Part shown: positions 1-4,990 of the stretch, piece after piece | Numbering within the stretch: the first letter of the stretch is position 1 | How the letters are laid out: the number at the start of each line of letters is the position of its first letter | Assembly (NCBI GenBank): GCA_020059765.1 | Contig: JAGVBM010000148.1 | Span: forward strand, 1 to 8,243 | Length of the DNA stretch: 8,243 nt | Direction of reading: 5' to 3' | Source of the DNA: Bacillota bacterium | GTDB taxonomy: Bacteria; Bacillota; Bacilli; Tumebacillales; Effusibacillaceae | Notes under the pieces: model-generated | What the model was told of the DNA's origin: nothing | Seen by the model: the letters and a program-made list of their open reading frames with translations, nothing else | Database searches by the model: none | Made by a program: the position numbers and the translations under genes

Positions 1-49
1 ATGGAAAATACAGGAGGAATTTTCTCTTTGCAGCAAGAACTGTATGGAC

Positions 50-77
50 TGAAACCTTTTTTTCGTCGCTGCGTATA
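50..77 (+). promoter_or_regulatory. SigW-type ECF promoter (autoregulatory) in front of sigW
   Basis: TGAAAC at 50-55 and CGTATA at 72-77 are separated by 16 bp (56-71), measured to the CGTA core. This exactly matches the established B. subtilis SigW consensus (TGAAAC-N16-CGTA). Transcription should begin about 7 bp past the -10 element, near 83-86. That lies downstream of an in-frame ATG at 80, so the sigW start must be the later ATG at 107. Positive autoregulation of sigW is known in B. subtilis; that it holds here is inferred from the match. Confidence 0.9.
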
Positions 78-106
78 ACATGTATTGGACTAAGCGGGGG
101 GGCCCG

Positions 107-670
107 ATGGAACAAGTAGAAGCAAAGATTGTGAAACGAGCCCAACAAGGGGATGCCATGGCATTCGCCGAATTGGTGGAACTGTATAAAGACAGGATTT
201 ATAATTTGTCCTATCGAATGCTTGGCAACGCGCATGATGCGGAGGAAGCGGCGCAAGAAACGTTCTTGCGGGTATATGCCAACATGAAGAAATACGACGC
301 GCGCCACAAATTTTCAGCCTGGATCTATCGGATCGGCACCAACTGTTGCATCGACCGCCTCCGCAAGAAGAAATTCGATGCTTCTTTGGATGCGCCTTTG
401 GATCCGGAAGAAGACGGAGCGGATCTCTATTCGATTGTGCCGAACAGGGACAGGACGCCTGACGAATCGGTTGTGTATAAAGAGACGCGCCTATTGCTGC
501 AGGAAGCGATTGAGCAGCTTCCGACCGCATACCGGGCTGTGATTGTGTTAAAGTATATTGAAGATCTTTCCCTGCAGGAAATATCGGAGATCTTGGCGTT
601 GCCCGTATCCACGATCAAGACCCGATTGCACAGGGGAAGGGAAGCCCTGCGAAGCTGCTTGCTTGCATGA
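107..670 (+). CDS. sigW: ECF RNA polymerase sigma factor SigW
   Basis: This 187-residue protein has the same length as B. subtilis SigW. It directs RNA polymerase to cell-envelope-stress and antimicrobial-resistance promoters. Sigma region 2 covers about residues 10-90, with YRMLGNAHDAEEAAQETFLR and the basic DRLRKKK stretch. Sigma region 4 covers about 124-185 and includes a helix-turn-helix in the segment LSLQEISEILALPVSTIKTR. These segments closely resemble B. subtilis SigW (YRMLGN, VIVLKYI, HRGREAL). The start at 107 is chosen because the promoter at 50-77 would place the transcript start after the alternative ATG at 80, and because a run of seven G (96-102) lies 4 bp upstream as a ribosome site. 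The TGA stop (668-670) is followed after 14 bp by the rsiW start, so the two genes are translated from one mRNA. The neighbouring anti-sigma gene supports the assignment. Confidence 0.95.
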   Translation: MEQVEAKIVKRAQQGDAMAFAELVELYKDRIYNLSYRMLGNAHDAEEAAQETFLRVYANMKKYDARHKFSAWIYRIGTNCCIDRLRKKKFDASLDAPLDPEEDGADLYSIVPNRDRTPDESVVYKETRLLLQEAIEQLPTAYRAVIVLKYIEDLSLQEISEILALPVSTIKTRLHRGREALRSCLLA

Positions 671-684
671 AGGGAGGTGCTGAT

Positions 685-1290
685 ATGGAATGCCAAGAAG
701 TCAAAGTGCTGATCCACGCATTGTTGGATAATGAATTGGATCCGCATACCCAAAGTCAAGTTGAAACCCATCTCGCTGCTTGTCCCGATTGCCGCATTCA
801 GTATAAGGAATTAGGGATGGTGGTGCAACAATTGTCCAACGCGGATTGGCATAAGGCACCGGCAGATTTTACGGAAAATCTTTTGACGGTTATGCAGAGC
901 CAACACCTGCAGCGACGCAATTGGCGCGTGCCGTTGGTCAAATGGGCAGGTATCGTAGCGGCCGCGATCTTTGTCTTCAGTTTGGGGGTTTGGTGGGCAC
1001 TTCCCAACCATTTTTCCGTACAGGCAAATCCCTCCAGCGGGTTGATTGTAAACGGCTCGCAAGTGATCGTCCCGAAAGGACAGGAACATGACGGCGACCT
1101 GATTATCCATAACGGCGATGTGGTGGTCGAAGGAAAAGTCAAAGGCGACATCATTACCATGAATGGGCAGATCTATAAGCAAGCAGGGGCGGATATTTCC
1201 GGAAAAACGCAAGAAATCAATGAAACATTTGAAATTTTGGGTTATTATTTAGATAAAATTTGGCGTACGATGACAAACAGTCTAAAGTAG
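685..1290 (+). CDS. rsiW: Anti-sigma-W factor RsiW
   Basis: This 201-residue single-pass membrane protein should hold SigW inactive until regulated proteolysis releases it; PrsW then RasP do this in B. subtilis. The N-terminus carries the zinc anti-sigma signature: Cys3, His29, Cys33 and Cys36 (HLAACPDC). The linker keeps the family motif APADFTENLL. A transmembrane helix spans about residues 85-105. The extracytoplasmic part is rich in short beta repeats (GDLIIHNGDVVVEGKVKGD), as in B. subtilis RsiW (208 residues by recall). The ATG at 685 is preferred over an in-frame ATG at 667, which overlaps the sigW stop, because AGGGAGGTG at 671-679 sits 5 bp before it. The short spacing from sigW implies co-transcription from the SigW promoter, giving negative feedback on the sigma factor. 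Confidence 0.93.
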   Translation: MECQEVKVLIHALLDNELDPHTQSQVETHLAACPDCRIQYKELGMVVQQLSNADWHKAPADFTENLLTVMQSQHLQRRNWRVPLVKWAGIVAAAIFVFSLGVWWALPNHFSVQANPSSGLIVNGSQVIVPKGQEHDGDLIIHNGDVVVEGKVKGDIITMNGQIYKQAGADISGKTQEINETFEILGYYLDKIWRTMTNSLK

Positions 1291-1422
1291 GACTGCCAAA
1301 AATATAGCAAGGAGCATGAAGGAAAACGTCCGAATCCGATCGAATCTTATGGATAAGGTCAGGTTAACCTAAGTGTATTCAATGGAATTAGGGACGCAAC
1401 AGATTCAGGATTGGAACAGTAG

Positions 1423-2265
1423 GTGGCAAGGTTGCAGACTTTTCTCGACGTGGTCGGCCAATTTAACATAACGGATGCATTGGACATTCTGATTGTCGCT
1501 TTTGTTTTGTACCGGATGATACTCTGGATTCGGGGAACCCGGGCGGTTCAATTGTTGAAAGGGATCGTCGTCATCTTAATCATGACGGGCATCTCGAATT
1601 ATCTGAATCTGCGGGCATTGAACTGGATTTTGGACAAAACATTGACAATTGGTTTGTTTGCCATTCCGGTCGTCTTTCAGCCAGAGCTTCGCCGCGCTCT
1701 CGAACAACTTGGGCGTGGCGGCTTTTTTTCACGCTCGTTGGCTTTGGTGAAAACCCAGGATCAAGATGAGGACGTCAGGAAAACGATCAATCAGATCGCG
1801 AAGGCCGTATCCGTCCTGGAAAAGAATAAAATCGGCGCTTTGATGGTGATCGAGCGGGAAACGGGCATTGCCGAGATTACGGAGACGGGCGTGCCGATTG
1901 AAGGGGTCGTTTCGGCGGAACTGCTGATCAATATTTTTATTCCAAACACGCCTCTGCATGACGGGGCGGTGGTGATTCGCGGCAATCGGATTGTCACAGC
2001 CAGCACCTTCCTGCCGCTGACCGACGACCCGAATCTGGCGCAAGGACTGGGGACGCGTCACCGGGCGGCGATCGGCATTACGGAGAATTCCGACGCCTTG
2101 GCCGTGGTGGTGTCGGAGGAAACAGGCGCCATTTCCCTGGCGTCCAACGGAAAGATTGTCCGCAATCTGGATGATCAAACGCTGCGGCAGATGCTTTCCA
2201 CACACCTGATGCCGCAGAAATCGAGCGCATTCCCGTTTTTGGGACGAAAGGCAGATGAGGACTGA
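1423..2265 (+). CDS. cdaA: Membrane diadenylate cyclase CdaA
   Basis: CdaA condenses two ATP into the second messenger c-di-AMP, which controls potassium and osmolyte uptake and cell-wall homeostasis. The protein is 280 residues from the GTG at 1423 (B. subtilis about 273). Three N-terminal transmembrane segments lie at about 17-37, 44-60 and 66-86. The signature FQPELRRALEQLGRG follows, then the DAC catalytic domain at about 118-262. Both hallmark motifs are intact: DGA at 180-182 (in TPLHDGAVVI) and RHR at 212-214 (in GTRHRAA). The start is uncertain. A TTG at 1432 has a better-placed ribosome site (AGGTGG at 1421-1426, 5 bp spacing) and would give 277 residues. The gene lies 132 bp after rsiW with no terminator visible between, so both read-through from sigW and a separate promoter are possible. 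The stop overlaps the cdaR start by one base (TGATG). Confidence 0.95.
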   Translation: MARLQTFLDVVGQFNITDALDILIVAFVLYRMILWIRGTRAVQLLKGIVVILIMTGISNYLNLRALNWILDKTLTIGLFAIPVVFQPELRRALEQLGRGGFFSRSLALVKTQDQDEDVRKTINQIAKAVSVLEKNKIGALMVIERETGIAEITETGVPIEGVVSAELLINIFIPNTPLHDGAVVIRGNRIVTASTFLPLTDDPNLAQGLGTRHRAAIGITENSDALAVVVSEETGAISLASNGKIVRNLDDQTLRQMLSTHLMPQKSSAFPFLGRKADED

Positions 2266-3206
2266 TGGACTCATTTTTGCGCAGCAACAATTTGGTCCGA
2301 TTGGTGGCGTTCGTGCTGGCTGTCATACTATGGCTGGTGGTGCGGATCGGTTCGCAATCCCCGGAAACACCCGCGATGCCGATTGATCGGGCAACGGAAA
2401 TCATTTCGGGAACGGTAGATCTTCAATATGATAAAGACAAAGTGTCGCTTGTCGGTGAACCGCCGGAAATCAGTGTCAAAATCAGCGGGGAACGGATGGC
2501 GGTATGGCAAGCAAAAATCGCAGCGAACAGGTTAAAGTTTACGGCAGACGCCCGCGGATTGGGAGAAGGGATCCATGAAGTGAATGTCACGCTGCAAGGG
2601 CTGCCGCCAGACGTCATCTTTGAACCGTTGCGGGCACCCATCCGCCTGGAAGCGAATCTGGAGCAAAAATTCCGGGTGGAGCCTTTGTTGGACGGAGTCC
2701 AAGATCCAGGCAAACTGGCAGGGATCCTCTTTGAGCCGAAAGAAGTGAGTCTCATCGGTCCTTCGTCCGTGATCCAACAAGTAAACAAGGTGTCGGCTCG
2801 TATTTCGCCGCAATTGTTCGATGCACCGGGGGAAAAACGGACTGTTGTCGTCAGTGCGGTCAATGACAACGGAAAACCGGTCAATGTATCCATACAGCCA
2901 AAGACCGTGGAAGTGGTGTACCAACCGCCAATTGAAAGCAAAACATTCACCGGTTTGCGGGCGGAAGTGAAAGGACTGTCTGAGGGTTTGAAAGTGCTTC
3001 TCCCGGCAGAAGGACTCAGTGTGACACTGCAGGGATTGGCAAATGACCTGAACAAACTTCGGCCGGAAGATATCAAGATCGTGATTGACCTCACCGGACT
3101 GCCTCCGGGAAGCTATGAGCGGGAGGCTGTGATCAGCGTGCCGGACAAGGTCAAACCGACCCACAAGGACCCGCTGAAAGTGCCTCTGCAAATTGTCAGC
3201 AAATAA
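2265..3206 (+). CDS. cdaR: CdaA regulatory protein CdaR (YbbR-domain protein)
   Basis: CdaR is anchored to the membrane by one N-terminal helix (about residues 10-28), with the rest outside the cytoplasm. It modulates the diadenylate cyclase CdaA, with which it interacts in B. subtilis and Listeria. After the anchor I see three YbbR-type beta repeats at about 47-132, 135-220 and 226-313. Each ends in the family pattern of a GLP or valine-rich strand (NVTLQGLPPDV, VSIQPKTVEVVY, DLTGLPPGSYE). B. subtilis CdaR is longer (about 480 residues, four repeats by recall), so this version is short but shows no sign of truncation. The ATG at 2265 overlaps the cdaA stop and has GAGG 4 bp upstream, indicating translational coupling. 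A terminator follows 10 bp after the stop, so glmM, the usual third gene, is not co-transcribed here. Confidence 0.93.
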   Translation: MDSFLRSNNLVRLVAFVLAVILWLVVRIGSQSPETPAMPIDRATEIISGTVDLQYDKDKVSLVGEPPEISVKISGERMAVWQAKIAANRLKFTADARGLGEGIHEVNVTLQGLPPDVIFEPLRAPIRLEANLEQKFRVEPLLDGVQDPGKLAGILFEPKEVSLIGPSSVIQQVNKVSARISPQLFDAPGEKRTVVVSAVNDNGKPVNVSIQPKTVEVVYQPPIESKTFTGLRAEVKGLSEGLKVLLPAEGLSVTLQGLANDLNKLRPEDIKIVIDLTGLPPGSYEREAVISVPDKVKPTHKDPLKVPLQIVSK

Positions 3207-3210
3207 AATA

Positions 3211-3311
3211 CGAACAAAACGCCCGATCGACGAATCGGGCGTTTCTTATGCAACCTACTCCTCACAAAGAGAGGAAAGCATCCCGCTTTCCAGACGCGTT
3301 AGAAACGCTTG
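3211..3311 (-). ncRNA. Candidate small RNA under an 11-bp-repeat promoter
   Basis: This is inferred from promoter plus terminator, not from similarity to a known RNA. The promoter-like array at 3318-3371 predicts a minus-strand start near 3311, and the cdaR terminator read in reverse would end the RNA near 3210, giving about 100 nt. Within it are a hairpin GCGTT/AACGC with a 3-nt loop (3308-3296), a hairpin GGAAAGC/GCTTTCC with loop GGGAT (3291-3273), and a largely single-stranded stretch (3272-3245) containing TCTCTTTG and GAGGAG. I find no convincing protein. A TTG at 3253 with GAGGAG upstream opens 46 codons, but these run through the terminator and antisense to cdaR. The arrangement resembles the CiaR-controlled csRNAs of streptococci, where an OmpR-type regulator drives intergenic sRNAs from direct-repeat promoters. 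Confidence 0.5.
3217..3244. terminator. Bidirectional Rho-independent terminator after cdaR
   Basis: An 11-bp perfect stem (3217-3227 with 3234-3244, AAACGCCCGAT on the left arm) closes a 6-nt loop (3228-3233). The GC-rich core is flanked by T runs on both strands. The plus strand reads TTTCTT and ends the cdaAR transcript. The minus strand reads TTTTGTT and could end a transcript arriving from the right, such as the candidate RNA at 3211-3311. Confidence 0.88.
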
Positions 3312-3317
3312 TTATCT

Positions 3318-3371
3318 ATCATACATCAGGGGTGTGACGATCTGACGACAATTCTGTAACAGTACTGTAAC
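3318..3371 (-). promoter_or_regulatory. Promoter with four 11-bp-phased repeats, downstream of the response-regulator gene
   Basis: Read on the minus strand from 3371, the 6-mers GTTACA (3371-3366), GTTACA (3360-3355), GTCGTC (3349-3344) and GTCACA (3338-3333) follow at exact 11-bp steps. Nine bp later comes TATGAT (3323-3318), a good -10 hexamer; there is no separate -35. Direct repeats of about one helical turn ending close to the -10 are typical of OmpR/PhoB-family activated promoters. The B. subtilis PhoP box, TTHACA-N5-TTHACA, is the closest known form. The same layout recurs at 4900-4953. The first repeat abuts the T run of the terminator of the upstream gene. Confidence 0.7.
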
Positions 3372-3400
3372 AAAAAACGCACAGCCAGAAGGAGTGCGTT
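3372..3400 (-). terminator. Rho-independent terminator of the response-regulator operon
   Basis: On the minus strand, AACGCAC (3400-3394) pairs with GTGCGTT (3382-3376) around an 11-nt loop. The second arm runs directly into more T, giving six T in a row (3377-3372). It lies 21 bp past the TAA stop of the OmpR-family gene, which is where an operon terminator is expected. Confidence 0.75.
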
Positions 3401-3421
3401 CGAAAGACGGCAGGGCAAGGG

Positions 3422-4126
3422 TTAAAGATGCAGCCGGTATCCGAAGCCGGGAACGGCCTCAATCACATCTTCTCCGAGCACCGATTTCACCTTTTTGCGC
3501 AAACGGCTGACACAGGCATCGACGGCGCGGGTTTCGATATCGACGTTATTGATCCCCCAAATTTTATCCAAAATCGTTTCCCGGGAGAGAGCTTTCCCTT
3601 TTTCATCCATAAGCAGTTGCAGCAGATGAAACTCTTTCTGAGTCAGGGGCAACTCCTGTTCACCTACATAAGCGCGACGCTGATCCGCCTCCAGACAGAT
3701 CGGAGAAGGAGCAGGTGAAGACGGGTCGATTGTTCCCGTCGGCGGTGAGAAAGCTTGCTTGGAACGACGCAGGATCGCCTGAATTCGAGCCATGAGTTCA
3801 GCGACGCTGAAAGGTTTCACCACATAATCATCCGCGCCGGAATTGAAAGAGGAGATCTTTTCGACGTCCGAGTTTTTGCCGGAAACCATCATAATCGGTG
3901 AATGGGTATGTTGACGGATAACAGGAACCAAATCAATGCCGCTGGAATCCGGCAATTCAATATCCAGCATGATCAAATCGGGCTGCAGTTCCTGAATCAG
4001 CTGCGGGACATTTTCGCCTGTGGCGGTCGAATAGACGGAATAATGAGCCCCTTCCAGCACAAGTTCCAACAAACGGAGAATGGCGGGATCATCATCCACA
4101 ACCAAAATTTTTATGTCAGAAACCAA
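3422..4126 (-). CDS. OmpR/PhoB-family response regulator
   Basis: This is a transcription factor activated by phosphorylation. Numbered from the upstream TTG (4132), the receiver domain (about 7-122) has acidic pocket Asp13-15, phospho-acceptor Asp57 (IMLDIELP), switch Ser84 and Lys106 (VKPF). A proline/serine-rich linker (about 129-143) leads to a winged-helix DNA-binding domain (about 146-236) with the recognition-helix segment TRAVDACVSRLRKKV and the end GFGYRL. A TGA lies directly before the TTG at 4132, so that is the earliest start. The TTG at 4126 (234 residues) is preferred because AAGGTGA then sits 6 bp upstream. It is the last gene of the minus-strand cluster. Proteins of this class bind 11-bp direct repeats, so the arrays at 4900-4953 and 3318-3371 are candidate targets. 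Sequence alone does not identify it as PhoP, ResD or another named regulator. Confidence 0.92.
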   Translation of the reverse strand: MVSDIKILVVDDDPAILRLLELVLEGAHYSVYSTATGENVPQLIQELQPDLIMLDIELPDSSGIDLVPVIRQHTHSPIMMVSGKNSDVEKISSFNSGADDYVVKPFSVAELMARIQAILRRSKQAFSPPTGTIDPSSPAPSPICLEADQRRAYVGEQELPLTQKEFHLLQLLMDEKGKALSRETILDKIWGINNVDIETRAVDACVSRLRKKVKSVLGEDVIEAVPGFGYRLHL

Positions 4127-4180
4127 GAACAATCACCTTCAATTTATTTGTCCTTAGCTGTATTAATTCTACACAAACAG

Positions 4181-4205
4181 AAAAACCCCTTTTTTTGTCA
4201 GGGGT
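4181..4205 (-). terminator. Short hairpin with T tract after the receiver gene (possible attenuator)
   Basis: On the minus strand, ACCCCT (4205-4200) pairs with AGGGGT (4190-4185) over a 9-nt A-rich loop, followed by TTTTCTGTTTG. The first arm overlaps the TGA stop of the receiver gene (4200-4198). The stem is only 6 bp, so it may terminate partially and lower expression of the response regulator relative to the receiver. I see no convincing promoter between it and the regulator gene. Confidence 0.5.
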
Positions 4206-4599
4206 GAATTCCTGTCCAATGATTGACTTTTTGGATCAAAATTTGATGATCAACCAACGGTTTGGAGATATAATCATTGGCACCGGTTTCCTGAATCATC
4301 CTGTGTCCGTGTTCCTCCAGAACGTGGGCGGACGCCAGGATCACCGGAATATCGGTGGACTTTGGATCGGATTTTACCATCCGGGTAATCGCCAGTCCGT
4401 CGACCAATTTTCCTTCAAACCTGCTGTTGTTCAGCGATATGTCCATGATAATCAAATCGATCGATCTGGAACGCGAAAGGGAAAGAATCTCATCTACGTC
4501 TTCCGTGACGATGACTTGGTGGTTGCCGAGGCGAGTCAAAATAATTTGCATTAACTTTGCACTCAAGATATCGTCTTCGACGAGAAGAATTTTTTTCAC
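4198..4599 (-). CDS. Stand-alone receiver (CheY/DivK-like) response regulator
   Basis: This is a 133-residue single receiver domain with no output domain. It probably acts as a phosphate shuttle or sink, or by protein contact. The phosphorylation residues are all present: acidic pocket Glu8-Asp9-Asp10 (LLVEDD), phospho-acceptor Asp53 (IIMDIS), switch Ser90 (LASAH) and Lys113 (SKPL). A longer-than-usual loop after Asp53 (NNSRFEGKLVDG) resembles receivers paired with hybrid or GAF-rich kinases. The GTG at 4599 is chosen because a run of seven G (4607-4613) sits 7 bp upstream as ribosome site. An ATG at 4632 is in frame but would place that run inside the gene. It lies 48 bp after the spo0E-like gene and 71 bp before the OmpR-type regulator. 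The likely phosphodonor is the kinase at 6683-8243; this is inference. Confidence 0.88.
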   Translation of the reverse strand: MKKILLVEDDILSAKLMQIILTRLGNHQVIVTEDVDEILSLSRSRSIDLIIMDISLNNSRFEGKLVDGLAITRMVKSDPKSTDIPVILASAHVLEEHGHRMIQETGANDYISKPLVDHQILIQKVNHWTGIHP

Positions 4600-4647
4600 G
4601 GCAATTCCCCCCCAATCTGTCTCACAAATCAAAGCTGCGAATCTGGA

Positions 4648-4848
4648 TTACGAATGAGTGTCTTGTGGAGGGCGGCTGATTCGTCGCAATTGCTGTTTGA
4701 AATAATATGCCAGGTAATGGTCTAATTCTTGGCTGACCCGCAAGACTTCCGGATGAAGAAGATCTCCGTGCTTCAACACTGTTTGGTGGAGATGCGAGCG
4801 CAGTTGTTCAATATTCGGATCTGCGGCTGCGGCCTTGTCAATAACCAT
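4648..4848 (-). CDS. Spo0E-like aspartyl-phosphate phosphatase
   Basis: This 66-residue protein shows the Spo0E-family pattern: an IEQLR helix at about 13-17, then HPEVLRVSQELDHYLAYY at about 32-49 with the diagnostic SQELD at 39-43. Family members dephosphorylate receiver Asp-phosphate, classically Spo0A~P, and so delay sporulation. Length and the two-helix hairpin fit the family. The ATG at 4848 is preferred, with GGGAG about 12 bp upstream beyond a T run, which is loose spacing. A TTG at 4869 would add seven residues but lacks a ribosome site. It is the first gene after the repeat-array promoter at 4900-4953 and precedes two receiver genes, so its target could be one of those rather than Spo0A. 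Which Spo0E, YnzD or YisI type it is cannot be told. Confidence 0.87.
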   Translation of the reverse strand: MVIDKAAAADPNIEQLRSHLHQTVLKHGDLLHPEVLRVSQELDHYLAYYFKQQLRRISRPPQDTHS

Positions 4849-4872
4849 AAAAAAAAGACACTCCCTCAATGG

Positions 4873-4886
4873 TTACAGGGCTGTAA
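4873..4886. promoter_or_regulatory. Inverted repeat in the leader of the spo0E-like gene
   Basis: TTACAG and CTGTAA form a perfect 6-bp inverted repeat with a 2-bp spacer, lying roughly 7-20 nt after the predicted transcript start. A dimeric repressor site at this position would block the promoter. The spacing does not fit the BlaI/CopY operator (TACA-N2-TGTA), and I recognise no other consensus. Confidence 0.35.
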
Positions 4887-4899
4887 ATCCCTAAATTCC

Positions 4900-4953
4900 A
4901 TCATAAGAGAGTGATGTAACAGAACGATGATAAGACTGTAACAAACGTGTAAC
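4900..4953 (-). promoter_or_regulatory. Promoter with four 11-bp-phased repeats in front of the spo0E-like/receiver/regulator genes
   Basis: On the minus strand, GTTACA (4953-4948), GTTACA (4942-4937), ATCATC (4931-4926) and GTTACA (4920-4915) occur at exact 11-bp steps. They are followed after 9 bp by TATGAT (4905-4900). The -35 position carries no good hexamer, as expected for an activator-dependent promoter. The predicted start is near 4893, giving a leader of about 45 nt before the ATG at 4848. The layout equals that at 3318-3371 base for base in spacing. Similarity to PhoP boxes is 5 of 6 bases for GTTACA against TTTACA. The regulator itself is not identified. Confidence 0.75.
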
Positions 4954-4990
4954 AAAATAATCGGCGAAGGGGGGAATGAGTTCCCTCGAA

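Noticed and set aside
1..78. Open frame from the left edge to TAA at 76-78, which could start at ATG 1 or at TTG 28 after AGGAGG
   Set aside because: It is only 25 codons, the SigW promoter lies inside it, and no family is recognisable. It could be the tail of an upstream gene, but the window cannot show that.
80..670. Longer sigW starting at ATG 80
   Set aside because: The predicted transcript start from the SigW promoter lies after position 80, and the ATG at 107 gives the family length of 187 residues.
1316..1372. Small ORF (18 codons) with AAGGAG upstream in the rsiW-cdaA gap
   Set aside because: The ribosome site is only about 1-2 bp from the ATG, and the peptide is basic with no recognisable feature.
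3112..3253. Minus-strand ORF of 46 codons from TTG 3253 with GAGGAG upstream and a hydrophobic middle
   Set aside because: It would need transcription through the terminator hairpin at 3217-3244, and most of it is antisense to cdaR. An sRNA reading is simpler.
4972..4985. GGGAA/TTCCC hairpin just after the thiamine-diphosphate enzyme gene
   Set aside because: It has only a 5-bp stem with no T run directly after it, so it is not a credible terminator.
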